Below are positions 44,396 to 57,316 of a DNA stretch of 64,000 nucleotides, one piece after another (within the stretch, counting starts at the first letter, position 1; every line of letters begins with the position of its first letter). The notes beneath the pieces are model-generated. The model had not been told where the DNA came from. It saw nothing but the letters and a program-made list of their open reading frames with translations, and ran no database searches. Source of the stretch: Heloderma charlesbogerti (taxonomy: Eukaryota; Chordata; Lepidosauria; Squamata; Helodermatidae); assembly GCA_026122225.1 (NCBI GenBank), contig JANEZZ010001477.1, positions 1-64,000 on the forward strand, read 5' to 3'. Both the position numbers and the translations under genes were made by a program.

Positions 44396-45230
44396 TTCCT
44401 ATCAATATAAACATTCTAGAAGCAGAGAGCACTTATGAAGACAAATGGGGGATGCAAGGGGAGAGGTGCGGGGTAAACTACAGGGACATAATTAATCTCT
44501 TCCATTAAAATTCCCTGAGCAGGGGAGCATGGACAGGGGCAGAGAACAAGCCTAAGCAGCATCTGTGAGGCTGATGATGTTCAGTTCTACTGGGACTCCG
44601 CCAACCCAACCCCAAAGTAAGGCGGTTTCAAGTACAGTTTGACCTGTGAAAGCGGGTTTTTAGGTAGTGTATACTCTGCTTTTCTGGCTTCGTGTGCCAC
44701 TGATGGACCAAAGCAATTTTATGAAAATATAGATATAATCAGATAGCGCTTCTCATACTGGTCATGTAGATTGGGCCCAGGTGAGGAGAATTTTAGCCCA
44801 CCTTTACTGCTCTGGATTTCAGTTGATTGCAGAGGTGGTAGAAATTCTGCTGAAAGACTAGCTGACTTTGATCCTCCCTCCTTTTTCCTAGCAGCAACCA
44901 CCCTTCCAGCATGCTACAGAGAAGATGAAGAGAAGAGAAATCGGGCTATTCCACCATTGCCTCTGTTGAGAAACCAGCTGCCATGGCCACAAGCTGTCCT
45001 GCCACTTGAGTTGGGAAAATATGCACCACTACTGTATCTCCTGCCCAGAACAAGAGCTTGGGCGGGTGGCCTCTCTGGAGAGGCACCCAGGGCCGAATGC
45101 TGCACTTTGAGGGGTCCTTCATCAAAGTGAGGCATTTTGAGGTGGCCCTAAAGACTGCCTGTACTACCTCTCATTAGGGGGACCCTCCCAGAGTGAGAGA
45201 TCAAGCAGAATCTCAGGAGAGGCTGTCCAC

Positions 45231-45322
45231 CTGCCTGCCCAATCTCTCGCTTTGGGAGAGTCTTCAAAGTGAGAGGCTGGGAAGGTGAGTGGGCACCCTC
45301 TCCAGAGAGATTGGGCAGGCAG
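45231..45322. repeat. 17-bp perfect inverted repeat with 58-bp loop
   Basis: The sequence ctgcctgcccaatctct at 45231-45247 and its exact complement at 45306-45322 could form a stem. The loop contains further partially paired gagag/ctctc words. It is probably part of a degraded foldback element; the GC-rich surroundings (45150-45570) have no recognised gene. Confidence 0.75.
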
Positions 45323-45413
45323 TCTCTCCGGAGACTCTCTTCGGTAGAGGGCTTAGAGGGAGAGATTTGCGGGGTGGCTGCTCCTCCAAGGAGCCCTGAT
45401 TGCTTGTCAACCT

Positions 45414-45439
45414 CCTGCTGTGGCATTTGCCACAGCAGG
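45414..45439. repeat. 12-bp perfect hairpin, 2-nt loop
   Basis: The arms cctgctgtggca and tgccacagcagg are separated by only two bases. It may be the centre of an old palindromic element. Confidence 0.75.
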
Positions 45440-45889
45440 GGAGCAGGGCCGGGGTGGTGTTGGTGGCAGTGCCCACAGAGGCCTTCCCAGTGGTAGAGGC
45501 ACACAATCCTCTGCCCCTCCCTATCCACTACCTGAGCAGAGGTTTCACCCTGCCTCATGGGAGGGCCGGCCCTGTTTCAACTAGTGGCAGCTATTTCTTC
45601 ATCTCAGCTGGCTGTGATAAGAACTGTAATGTTAAGAACTGGTGTCTGAGCTTATGTTTTCCTCCTCCCTATCCATCTCTTTTTACTTGTGTGTCATGTC
45701 TTTAAGACTGTAAGCCTGAGGGTAGGGACTGTCATACAACTTGATATTTGTAAGATGCTCCAAGTACCATTTTTGTTAAAGAGTGGGGTAAAATGCTTTA
45801 AATAAAAATTTCCCCACCATGGGTCTGGACACTACAGCTTTCTAGCTTTGCTGTAGTTATTTGCTTACTGTAATAAGTTTATAAACGGT

Positions 45890-46260
45890 AAATGGTCATC
45901 TGGGCTGACTCTAGACTGTGGAGCCTTCCTCTGTCTTACATGGAAAGCTGGTGGAAAGGGGAGCAATCTGTCAGTCAAGGAAGAGGGGGCAAGAAGATGG
46001 AAGCAGAGAAGAAGAGAACTATTACTGGATTTTACATGCTGTATCCGTGGAAGTTCTCCACACGAGCCAGAATGCTGAAAAATCCGCATTCTGGCTTGTG
46101 TGGAGAGTCACCACAGATACAGGGAGGCCCTCCTCTTTAGACTGTTGCCCTCCACAAGTTGATGGCTAGAAATGCAGTGAGGGAGAGAGGCAAGGCTGGA
46201 GCATTCTTTCTCCTCACACATTTGTCCTATTCAGATTCAGAATGCCTGAATAGGGCTAAT
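45890..46260. repeat. Probable diverged foldback element
   Basis: Central words ctccacacgagccagaatgc and gcattctggcttgtgtggag are inverted copies flanking 46068-46090. The outer right end (cctgaatagggc) resembles that of the element at 57613-57868. Confidence 0.6.
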
Positions 46261-46743
46261 GTATAACATCAATTTTAATCTAACACTAACCCCCTAAAAC
46301 AACAGCAGGAAATAACATGACACAGCAACAATTAAAATAATTAAAAATAACAGTTAAATCCAGTTCACCAAAATGACCATTTACTCCTCAAACACCTTCC
46401 AAAAGGCCATTAAAATTTTTATTTGTTATTATTTGGCCAGTTTGGAGGAGGAATTCAGCATTCTGGGTGACAGCAGCAGTATCTTTCTGTACACTCATCT
46501 CCTTCTATTAATGTTTTATCTCATATGCCAGAGGAGCGGGGGAATGGCAGTTCTTCACTTCTATATATAAAGTAATTTAAGTGCATACAAATTTAACATT
46601 TGTCCACTATCTTGTATTGTTGTTGTTGTTCAGTCTGAGCTTAAAACTAAGATCTGATGACGTGTGTGTTTAAAACTGGCGATGGGCAAACTGTGCCACT
46701 GTGGATTTCATTAAAGCTTAATGCACAGGTGTATTTCAAAGGA

Positions 46744-46868
46744 TATAAATCACATGGGGCTCCAGATGTTTTGGACTCCAGCTCCCATCAGCCCTATCCA
46801 GCATGGCCAATGCTCAGGGATTATGGGAGTTGTAGTCCAAACCATCTGAAGCACACCACGTTGTCTAG
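46744..46868. repeat. hAT-like MITE relic (ccagatgttttggact)
   Basis: The left arm (ctccagatgttttggactcc) and right arm (tagtccaaaccatctgaagc) are inverted. Inner arms ctcccatcag and attatgggag also pair. The outer ends are worn. Confidence 0.6.
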
Positions 46869-46869
46869 C

Positions 46870-48380
46870 CTTGATATAAATCAATGAGCAAAATTCTTCT
46901 ATGTAGAGAGGAGCTGCTTCCTAGAATATACAGTACGGTGGCTCTTGAGGAAGCTTTTAAAACATGCATATAAGTACAAACATGCACCTCTCCAGCTGAT
47001 CACACAGCAAGGCTGCTTTCTCTCCTAGATCTTGCATTGCTCTCCTAGTGTTCTCTTAAGACATCCTTGAACAGGATTCAGGTTAATAATAGCACCTAGC
47101 ATCAGATGTGTGAGGTAGGTTTATTTCACAGTAACTTGATTGTGGCTTTCTGGAACAGTACTGCAACTATTTTTAGCCATCCGGGGAAGAAATAAGCATA
47201 CACTTAAGATTCTGTGTGAGAGAAGCAGCTTTGCCTTTAAACAATTTGCTCTGAAGAGTGCCCTGCAATGACCACCATGTCTAGAAATGTTACAAGCTTG
47301 TTGTGAATGATCTTCCCTCTTAGGCGTGACATGGTTTGTTCCCATTCTGCATCCCCACCCACGTTCTGAGTCGAGTGGTATCACTTAGTTAGTCACAGAG
47401 AGTGGGGTTTTTTTCTGACCTGGTTGATGGATAAAGGATAGAGCAGTGTGTAAATATATGTTTTAAGGAGCACTTGGGTTTTGCTCCTTGTTATATAGTG
47501 GATTTACTCTAACAGAATGTTGGGAGTATTAACAAAAGAACAAAGGCAGCCAAACAGAACAGCCAGCAGTCACAGATTTGAAGCACAGATAGGAAAGGTT
47601 ACATGAGCACACATTATTGGGGGCAAAAAAGTAATGTAAGCATCCGGAACAGCTTCGATCCCACATTACCATAGTCTCAGGAAACCATGGACTTTTTTTA
47701 TGTTGGGGACTACCTGAGATTAGGGTGGGATAGAGCAGAGACCGTAGCCCTGTTCAGGCATTTGCCTGAACACGTGAGGGCTTAAAGTGGTAGAAGGACA
47801 GTGCCATGCACATTGGGCCTGTCCCCTACGTCTCTGGGCACACTGGCCCCACCCTCTTCAGTTCAGCCTTTGCACTGTTGAATCAGCATGTCCTGAAAGG
47901 GAGCTTAACTTGTGTTTGCCTCCACAGTATTGGTGTGGGCTTTTTTCTCATTGTTTGGCATATAATCTGGTCTGTTGCTGAAGGTTGTTTTTTTTTTTAA
48001 CTAGTTGGTGCTGGTTTTGCTGTTGTTGTGGTTTTAATTTTAATTTTTTTAAAGCAATGTTTTAATTAAGATTTTGTTTTTAATCTGGATTTTATTGTTA
48101 GCTGCCGTGATTGCCATTTTTTTGGCAGAAAGGCGGGATATAAAACAAACAAATAAATATTTGCAGACTGCTGAGGAAATTTTAAATGCCTATTGTTAGT
48201 AGCTCTTTCCAACCACTTTGTAGAAACATTTGCATTACACTAGATGTGGCTGGCCTCTGTAGTGCAGCTGCTGCCTGCTTTGCTAGTGTAACGTGAGAAG
48301 CCCCAGGCTAGAGAGGAGAAACCCAAGTTGCAGCTCTTCAACTGCTAGCATAACAAAAGGCCTGGCCCGAGTGTGAATAC
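46870..48380. other. Intergenic; LINE tail-like segment only
   Basis: At 48070-48165 the sequence ending gaaaggcgggatataaaaca is the typical 3' tail of an L2/SINE-type element on the + strand. I see nothing else I can support. Confidence 0.4.
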
Positions 48381-48399
48381 CGATGGGAAAATGTCTCCA

Positions 48400-48625
48400 C
48401 CACTACATCTGTGACCTGGTTCACATGACACAACAAACTACCATGGGTGAACACCCATGGTGGGTTGTTGTGATGTCCAAACCCGGCACAGTTTCCGCAG
48501 GGTGGCTTATTTTTCACAAACAAGCCACTCTGAGAACCTATGGCTTGTTGTTGGCCTATTCAGGGTGGCTTGTTGTGACATTGAAACTCGGCAGGGCAAC
48601 TTCATTGTGGGTTGTTGGGACAGCT
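48400..48625. repeat. Possible MITE: repeated inverted cacaaca/tgttgtg words
   Basis: The words gacacaacaaactaccatgg and ccatggtgggttgttgtgat are inverted near 48435-48470. Related words (ggcttgttgttggcc, ggcttgttgtgacatt) follow. It looks like a degraded palindromic element. Confidence 0.45.
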
Positions 48626-48940
48626 AGATAGCTGCCTGGCAAAAGCGGTGAAAAGGCCTGTCGCTCCTCGCGATCTTGCTAGTGCTGCCGGCCTGCCGCC
48701 ATCCTCCCATGTTATATCTGCTTGTAGCCTGTCAGAAAAAAGAGGTGGCAATCCTAATTAAGCAGTAACATGGTTGAATACATAGGGATTCAGTCCCAGA
48801 TCTTTAAAAGCTAAGCACTCAAAAGACCTTGGCCTGGACGGACGCATCTGTCAGTTTCAGTTTCTTCCACATTTGATTTTTTAAAATCTCAAGTTCTTTT
48901 TGTCCCGAATATGGAGAACCTTGCAAATTTTGGTAAATTC

Positions 48941-49290
48941 TTAAGAAAACTGAACCGAATTAAAATTCTCACCCATCTATAAGTCAGTATTTAACAATAT
49001 CTGACATGTAGCTGTGTCGTCCCAGCTGTGAGCGTTGAACTCTTAGGTCAGAGGTGCCAAGATGGTGATAAATCAGATGCAACAGTTTACTTACAAGGAG
49101 ACTTTATTGGATAGCTTAAGAAAACTGAACCGAATTAAAATTCTCACCCATCTATAAGTCAGTATTTAACAATATCTGACATGTAGCTGTGTCGTCCCAG
49201 CTGTGAGCATTGAACTCTTAGGTCAGAGGTGCCAAGATGGTGATAAATCAGATGCAACAGTTTACTTACAAGGAGACTTTATTGGATAGC
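48941..49290. repeat. 175-bp tandem duplication across an LTR junction
   Basis: Positions 48941-49115 are repeated at 49116-49290 with a single difference (G at 49034, A at 49209). Each unit contains 72 bp of host flank and the first 103 bp of LTR B as read on +. The triplet tta occurs at both breakpoints (48941 and 49291), consistent with microhomology-mediated or slipped duplication after the LTR was already present. Confidence 0.93.
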
Positions 49291-49688
49291 TTACAGCACA
49301 CAGGCGTACCCAATGGTTGGATCAGACAGCTTCTCTGAACCATGAACCATTGGGTCAAATGGGTTTTATACAATATATGTCAGCCACAAGGCAGCATCGC
49401 AGCAGCAAGCGCCCCTAGCGTTCATTCCCAGCATAGACTAGAAGTATTTGGTTCTCAAGCACAACTACCTAAGATAAACAAACTTTGCTTCCCAGGCACA
49501 TCTTGATTACTCTCTCACTCATTAGTATGGAATGTGCTAGGTTGTGCTGTCGGCCCTTTGAAACATCTTCACATGCTCAGAGGCTTACTAGCAAGGGAAT
49601 TGCAACAATAATCAACTTAAGCAAGCATTATGGATCTCTAGGCCCCTCTAATGACAAATGACTTGGCTACGCTCCTGGGGCCAATACA
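49188..49688 (-). mobile_element. Solo LTR B, minus strand, 5-bp target duplication
   Basis: This 501-bp LTR is flanked by gtagc on both sides (49183-49187 and 49689-49693). On the minus strand it starts TGTATTGG and ends GACACA. It has the order expected of a retroviral-type LTR: a TATA-like box (tataaaaccc, + 49361-49370) and an AATAAA signal (+ 49278-49283) about 80 nt further downstream. A short downstream part follows to the end. No internal genes are nearby, so it is a solo LTR. Its origin (endogenous retrovirus or Gypsy-type) cannot be decided from the LTR alone. Confidence 0.85.
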
Positions 49689-49693
49689 GTAGC

Positions 49694-50660
49694 GTGACAT
49701 GGTGGCAGGCAGTATTTCATACCAACTGATAGTTGACATGCAGTAGCAGTCAATATTTGACATGTTACAGTCAAAACACTGGCTGTCAAAACCTGAACCT
49801 GAGCTTGTCTTCCATGTTATAATTGAGAGAAATAATTTTAATATGAACATTAAATTTCAATTCTTAGAGTTCTCAGGTTTCTACGGCTTGGTTTTCCTCC
49901 ACTCTTCCATCTCCCACACACTCACATTTGTAGCCTTGAAAACTCGAGAACATGTAAATAGTTCTGCTAATCAACACATTGTTGTATTTATAGCAGACTG
50001 GCACATGTTTGTCGTGATGTGCTGCATGTGGAGCGCTGCTTTGTGATCGTAGGCTCTCAGTTACTTTGAGGCTTCTTTTTTCTCCACCCTCCACCCCCAG
50101 TTTTCCTTTGTTAGAAAGGGACATAGCTGAAAACACTGTAAAGGCAAATGGACCCATGGCCATAAGCAATGCCCATTGTTGGCAGAGTTGCCTTGTGGAG
50201 ATCTTGATGTCATTTCAGATGCGTTGCAACCCAAAAGAAGAGGTTGACAGAATATGCGATGGATTGACACACACTTCCTGTTCTCTGCAGTTATCCGATA
50301 CTTGATCTTGCACATCGCTCCTATGGGGAGATATGCACAAGCTCCCATGGCAGGAAAAGAACATGCATCTCTACAATGGGCAGAAGACACAAGATAGGTA
50401 TTAGATGAGCCAGAGAAGTACAGTAGGTGAACAGGAAGCACAAGTCAGTTGTGTTTCCTTTACTTATTGTCATGTCTAAAATGGCTCCGTCTCAGGGCAT
50501 ATCTCTTCCCCTGGTCTTACACTAGTTTGCCATCTCCCTTTTTTTCTTCTACTGGTGAACTAGATCTGTATGACAGGTAGACATTCAACAGGCAAAGCTT
50601 CCCCCCCAGCACTGCATCTCTATGTCAGAAAAAATTAAACTGCTGTTGAATTTCTGCCTA
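49694..50660. other. Intergenic, nothing recognised
   Basis: Just after the LTR the word caatatttgacatgtt (about 49753-49768) resembles the flank word caatatctgacatgta left of the LTR. This may be chance or an older local duplication. No gene is seen. Confidence 0.4.
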
Positions 50661-50670
50661 TCTGTTAAAT

Positions 50671-50814
50671 CAGGGGTGGGCAACTTGCGGCCCTCCAGAT
50701 TTTTGGCCTACCATAAGGCTCACTACCATCAGTCCTAGTGAGCCTAGCCAATGATGAGGGATTATAGGAGTTGTAGGCCAAAACGTCTGGAAGGCCACAA
50801 GTTGCCCACCCCTG
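50671..50814. repeat. hAT-type MITE, decayed 8-bp duplicate
   Basis: The ends caggggtgggcaacttgcgg and its inverse cacaagttgcccacccctg form strong terminal repeats over 144 bp. Flanks tgttaaat (50663-50670) and tgttcaaa (50815-50822) match at 6 of 8 bases. Same family as 22607-22735. Confidence 0.9.
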
Positions 50815-50822
50815 TGTTCAAA

Positions 50823-53800
50823 GCACACAAGCCCTGTCTGAAAAAGGTGGCAATCTTATTTTGTGCAGAATTAGAAGTGCAGAAAGGTACTTAGGAAAAT
50901 AAAATGTGCAAATATGGGCTTTATGTACCTTCCTCTGAGTGAACCACACTGCCATGTTCTGAAATGGCAGTCCCCCATGTTTGCTGAGTCGACAGTTTGA
51001 TGATGGGGGAGGTAGTGTGTGAACTGCATATAGGAGGCATCGTGTGTCTGAGGGAATCAGGTGTACTGAATTACAAAATAGTTTTAGTTTATATATCCCA
51101 TGGAGCATCTTTCCTGCAAACACTTCCAGACCTATGGGACTAATTTGTAGGACTCCCTAACTGGCCTGGCCTGACCTTGCCTAGCCTCTAAGAGATAATA
51201 GAGTAACAGCCTAAGGTGGCTTGAGTGCAAGCCAAATCCCTGGTGTCCATACGGTCCTGAGAAGGAGCAACTGAGAAATGGAAAACCATTTTAGCCAGTG
51301 ATACGTCTTTCCCCGGAGGCTTCTGTATAATTAGTCGCCATGGCACCCAAAAGGCAGATATAATTTTCATTCAGAAATCCACATTTCTGTAATTCAGAAC
51401 TCATTCCTCTCTTTCATTGGAGGCAGTATGCATGCTGCCCCCACCTGGCCCTGTGCTTGCAACCTTCTGCCCTTCACCTCTTTGTCCGTCTGCGTGCTGG
51501 ATGTTTTCAAAAGGTTAGTCTCCTTCCTTCCTTGACTTTATTATCAGTGACTCTCTGGTACCTTTTCGGACGATGATCTGTTGCTTTGTTCTGTCCCCCA
51601 GCGTCAGTCATTTATTCCACAGCCCCAGAGTGACATCCTAGTCTTCGCTGCCTTCAGGATGTTGAAGGAGATGATTGGCAAGATAGCTCCTGGCAGAGTG
51701 CAGCTTATGGGGAAGGCAGGCTGTGCTACGTGAGGCCAACAGCTGGCCCTTCGTTTTCCGGAAGATTCAGCTCTGATCTCCACTGCTGTAGCAAATGGGT
51801 GAGGCTAAATAGGGGTGGGGGGCAGGGGAGGGAGCAGCCTGAAAACCAGCATAACTTGCAGTGCCCACGTGGGAAATGTGCATGTCACAGGAAGCCTTAT
51901 CGGACTGTGGCATTTATTCTTCCGCTCTGCTTCCTCCTGCTGTCTCTTGTTTGTTCTTTGTATTGTTCTTACTTATATCATTATTTATTACATCCCCCAA
52001 GGGCTGGCATTTTGGTGGAGATAACGTTGCCTCTGCCGAGCAATATTGCACGTGCTGGGGCTGTTAGGCTGTGTAACCATGATTCCCAGGGGATGGTTTG
52101 GGACCTACCGGTGGGTCAGACACATCCCTTGGGTGGGTGGATCACTGAGATGTTAGTTGTTACTGCTGGGAACAGTGTGTCACAGAGAGTCACAGGGTTT
52201 TCATTTCATTTCCATTGTTGGAGTTGGGACTGAAACAAAGATCCCAAAGATACAGACTTACTGATGGATCCCTTTGTAAGATGGCTTATAGGTTAGGAGG
52301 AAGGGTGATCAAACGGACTCAAGAGGCAAGCAGCCCAACCCAGTTGCTAGGGTTGGCAATATTTTTAGGGGTGCTATTGAAACAGTGCATGATCCAAGAG
52401 GTGTGCCTTCCAATCCTTCACTATGCTGGGATGCACCTCTTGAAGCACATAGTGCCACTGCTCAGGACAGCAAAATGTCTTGGGCCAGTTCTTGATAGTC
52501 ATGTTCCTCTGCCGGTTTCCCTGTGTTTCATTGAGATTGCCTCTGTGTTTATGAGTTCCCCATCTATTGGGGAAAGGGAGAGGGGAATAGCACACACAGG
52601 GAGTTTTGATAACTTGTTGTGATAATGGGTTCATAATTTATGAATATTGGGGAAGAAGTATGAGGTGGAGCTAGGTGTAGGAAATAAAGAATGCCAGACA
52701 TTTGATAGTTTTCTGTAAGCGAGTCTTATGGGCGAGACTGCTCAAACCTTACTGTGTGCTTGAGCGCCATTCACATAGAAAAGGGTGTCAGTTCTTTGTT
52801 GTGTACAGTACTTAGCACACCACTGGCCTTACATAAATGTTGCATAATACATATGACAAGACAGAGCCTAGATCAACTGGACCTCCAAAGCTCAGGGTGG
52901 TAAAACGAACATTAACAAGGTAACATCTTCTCACTTTCTCTGACATGCATACATAGGGGCATACATAGGCACAGGTCCTTTGCCTTCCCCGCTTTCTCCT
53001 CCATTACACTTTTCATTCCATAAACAAAAGGTATTCAGGGAAACAGAATGCAGCATATTTTGCTGCACATGCTCACTGGAGCAGCAGACAGAGTGCAGAT
53101 CAAAGCCAGCCACAATACAGTGCATTACTTTACTATACAATAAAAAAATGGTGTAGGTTGAATTTTAGTACTGTTTCAACTTGGAGACAGGAGACACACT
53201 CATTGCCCTAGTGGACTCTCGTGTCACCAAATCTGGAAGAAACGATGGTCTTTTGGTAGATTAAGTATGGCTCGGCAGGTGCTTCCAGATGAGGCTTCTA
53301 TTGTGCAATCACTCTGCTTCATTCTCAGAATTTTACAGGGGCTCCAGATGATGCCACCTTCCACTGATAACCCACCCATGTTTTCCCACCACTTCTTCCA
53401 TCTTATTCTTACCGCATAAAATGCATTAAAGAGGGAGAGATGGGCATGATGCCTTCTGATTTGTTGTGCTAGCTGTCGCCTGTCTGGAAGCACCCTGGGA
53501 TGTAATAATTTCCCTTCAGAACCTGGCTGCTTTACATGACCTTCATGGAAGAACAGAGAAGAGCAGGACCAGTGAATGGTGAGGATGGCAGGGCTAGACA
53601 GAATGTCTTTGTTGTTCCCATATTTTCAGGGGGGGGGGGAGAATTCTCCTGTTTGAAGATATGTGATATCCCTATGGCCAGTATAGGCTATGTAGAATGG
53701 GCCTAGGGCCCAGCATCCGGATGCTTGAGGATTCAGCTGAGTTGCATTTTCACATACCCAAGTGCCACCAAGAGTATCTGATAGCTGGCAGTTTAAAAAG

Positions 53801-54425
53801 GGGCTACACAGTGCAGTGGTTTGCAAATCCAGCCAGCTCTTAAAGATTATACAACAAATCTGGTAATGCCATATCATGCCAGAGAATCTGCAGCAGTATC
53901 TCACACGACCCAGTTCCCATATGCCCTGCATTAAAAATAAAACAGCTGTAAAAAAGACCCTAATGTTAAATATTTCATTAGGGCCCCAGACACATTCCCT
54001 GCCACCCCCCAGTGGATATAAATTTGTATTCACTTAAATAGTTGATGGACTGTGTCCTGAATATTTATGTCTTGAAATTTCTTCCCTTACAGTTTTCCTG
54101 CCACGTGTAAACTGAACAGAGAATTATGATATGCAGAAGACTGTGGGAAATGAAAACGGCATGGAATATCTGTTGAACAGAAACAGAGTACCATTGGCAC
54201 ACCAATGTTGCTGAAGTAAGCAAAGCCATGCTTAAAAGCATGTGAGTAGCCTGCAATTAGCCCAGCATTACTGGATAGTAACAGCTGCAACACATATTGC
54301 CTTTTGCAAGGGGGTGTTAAACAATAACATTACGATATTTTCAGTCCGCTAAAATCCCCAGTACATTATCAGCAAAGCTAAGAAAGGTCCAGCTTTTCAA
54401 GATGCTTTATTACAGCTAACTCACA
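50823..54425. other. Intergenic, nothing recognised
   Basis: Several open frames of 60-167 codons are present, but none shows a domain, splice context or repeat identity I can name. A nine-base G run lies near 53632. Confidence 0.35.
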
Positions 54426-54427
54426 AA

Positions 54428-54505
54428 TAAAGCTGTCTGTTTCTGATGACATCATCTACTCATAAACAAAGCTGTCCCTTCCTGATGACATCAACTAGCT
54501 GGACA
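54428..54505. repeat. Short imperfect tandem repeat, 39-bp period
   Basis: The unit aaagctgtctgtttctgatg is followed 39 bp later by aaagctgtcccttcctgatg; both continue gacatca. Each unit carries a TGATGACATCA-like word related to ATF/CREB sites, though function is not implied. Confidence 0.7.
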
Positions 54506-56929
54506 GAAGGTTAACCCTTCCTACCATAATTGGTTTTTCTGTTAATAGAAAACTGGGAGATAGAATTGAAATTCCTATTTTGATGAAATAAACATTTGTT
54601 ATTAAAATAACAGAAATGTGAATGGGGGCGGAGGGAAAGAAGCTCAATCAAGCCAAAGGAAGCTCCAGGGATAACGCTAGTTTTTCCTTATGGTAAGGGG
54701 AGGGCAGACAAAAAACAAAAAGTTAAACAACGACAACCTCAGTGAGTCTTCTCTCTCTACAGCAGTCACCCTTGGTGGTGAAAATGGCGCCATTGCCCTC
54801 TGCTGCACAGACTAGATGCCGTATGTTAGGGCCCAAGCATAGGAAGACAGGGGTGTTGAAGGGGTAGACTGTACTGGGCCTGGCTCAGGCTGTTACCATG
54901 TGGGGAAAAATTAGGCTTAATTGGGGAACATACTGATGGATGTTTATGCCAATGTGTTTCCCTGTATCTATGTATTTATTTGGGGTGTCCAGATATTCTA
55001 AGATCTGCTGGAGTTTGGAACTGACCAGACGCAGGGTTAGAACAGAACGAGCAACATTCTGAAAGTGAACAGTTGCTGGCCCTGAACAATGGAGAAATCC
55101 TGGATTTTAGCATGCTGTAGTTGTGATTCTATAGCAGTGTGTCCACTCAGAAACAAAAGGTAGAGTTAGAAAAGGTCTTTCTAACTCAGGTCTTATTGTG
55201 TGAAGAAAATATATTTTTTTAAAGTTTAAAAATGTTATGTGCCTGCTTAGGTCAATGGATCTGCAAGCAACTCAGTACTGGATTTGATGTGGGAGGAGGT
55301 CTGAGGGTGAAATTTAGGTATATAGATGTTTGCTACAACCTGAGGGATGTTCATAAACCACTATCTCCCTCAGCTGCAGCCTCCCCCAACCCTCTTACAG
55401 TATGGGGGCAACAAACTGTATGGACTTTGGCAGGATATAAATTTTATGTTTAAAGTATTTTTGTTTTATGGATTTTCAAATGATATAGCTACTTTTCCTG
55501 GGTGGTATATGAGATAAAGTACATTTCTGGAATTAATATGAAGACATAAATATGGTGAATCTATAATAATGTGTGTTTGTCCATTTCCATCAAGACTGTG
55601 AAACCTAGACACCTGAAACTTGGCATACATACTAAGGGAAATTTAGGTGTGTGCACTTCAGGGTTATTTTGTTTTTAAAATACATTAATTCATTTAATTG
55701 TGCCCATGTGGTTGAAGCCTGCAGTAAAATCTTCAGCCACTAGGGACAGATTTCCCGAACCAGAACATAGCTTTGCAGTCCATACGGTTTGAAGCCAGGG
55801 GAGATTAGTAGGGCAAGGGACAGAGTTATATACCTGCCCCTCCCCCCTGTTGTTGACCTCCCCCCAAGAGCATGGAGTGGGAAGACCTCTCCCGCAGGGG
55901 GCTATAGGGGTTCACTATGGCAGGGACCATGCCTAGTGGTGCTAGCAGGCATGGCTTTACTCAGATGGGGCAGGCACAATGACTGACAGTTGCACAGGTT
56001 TGCTTGCAGCCTTTGCTGTATCAAAATAAGGGCTATTCCCACCTGTGCAAAGATGGGCTTATTCACTAGTAAACAAACAAACAAACAAACAAACAAACAA
56101 ACTAAAATCCATGCAATTCCTTCTCCTCAAAGCCCAAGTTTCACTTTAAAACAATATAAAAAGCACATTCTTTTTAGAAACCCTCCAGAACAAGGTGGGA
56201 GGGAAGACAAGATTATAGTGACACAAATAACAAAGAAACTATACATAACCCAAGTTCTATTAGTAAAAATTAGTTGGGGAAAACCCATCTTAGAGAGTTC
56301 CCTCTGACTAAAAACAGTTGCCTGAAATTCTATGTTTTCAGAGTTTCTGGGTGATGTATTTCTGGTTTATCTTAAAGAGGGAAATTGTGAATGCCAGAGC
56401 TTAATTCACAGTGAGTCCTCAGAGTCTTTGTTTTGGTTTGGCATGTCCCTCCCTGCCCGGCATTCACAATACATCTAAATGACAGGCCTTTGGAAGGTGT
56501 TTTATAGAGCAGCTTCATTTAATAGAAGGGTTTGGTTAGTTCCTGCCTGTATTCCTTTGTTTTCACTTTTGGAATGATAATCTGATTAGGTGAGGCTACT
56601 ACCTTCTCTGAAAAGCTGGCTCGATGCCTGACACCTGGACGTGAAGGCCTGGAGTTCTTCAAAAGCATTTAGCGTATATTGCAGGTCATGGTTATCTTCT
56701 AAAAGAAACTTTCCAGTAAATTCAAACCTGTCGTACAGTTGCCAAGATAGGAATAGGACAGAGAGTGTGGACAGTGCAATATTAGATCTTCTATTCAAAC
56801 CTAGATGAATTCAACCACTCTGCAATTTACTGGATGCCCCAGAGCCTGCAGCATAAACGGATTAAGCCCCCTCTCATGTTGGCAAAGCAATCATCCAAAA
56901 AGTACCTATTAGCTATTCAGTCACGTTCA
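54506..56929. other. Intergenic with an (ACAA)n microsatellite
   Basis: An (AAAC)n run lies at 56070-56102. No gene or transposon is recognised in the rest. Confidence 0.4.
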
Positions 56930-57310
56930 AAGTTTTGTTGATGACATACAAAACTCTGAACAACTCTGGATCAGGATAACTAGCGGACCGCTTTCCCCTA
57001 TATATACCGAGTTGACCCCTGGGATCTTCTGAGGAGACTTTACTGGTTGGTCCATGGCTAATGGAATGACACTAGGTAATGGCACAAAAGTGGGCCTTCT
57101 CAGTGGTGACACCCACCCTTTGAAACACTCCCACCTGTAATTTGAGAGGAAGAAACGTGGCATGTTTGAAACGCCTCTGGAAAACATACCTGTTCACACA
57201 GGCTTTCCTTCACCTGTAAAGGATTATGTTACTGCCTTGCTTTATTGTTACCTTGTAATATTTTTAATTATGATTATATCTTGGTCTTATATTGTATTTT
57301 TAATGTGACC
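56930..57310 (+). mobile_element. L2-type LINE 3' fragment, + strand
   Basis: The + strand translation near 57091 reads AFSVVTPTL then a stop, matching the AF-VVTP-LWN-LP C-terminal pattern of L2-like LINE ORFs. It is followed by a long A/T-rich 3' region (ttattgttaccttgtaatat). The copy is 5'-truncated and decayed. Confidence 0.6.
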
Positions 57311-57316
57311 TGCTTA

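Noticed and set aside
46611..46635. A very short BovB 3' tail (gttgttgttgttcagtc)
   Set aside because: About 20 bp of tail-like sequence could be a simple repeat; no body of the element or target duplicate is present.
49753..49768. A 16-bp long target duplicate for LTR B (caatatYtgacatgtW words)
   Set aside because: The match is imperfect and too long for an LTR element; the exact 5-bp gtagc pair at TG/CA ends explains the boundaries better.
51730..52233. Open frame of 167 codons on +
   Set aside because: It contains a hydrophobic Leu-rich stretch, but no recognised family; overlapping open frames in other phases suggest base composition rather than coding.
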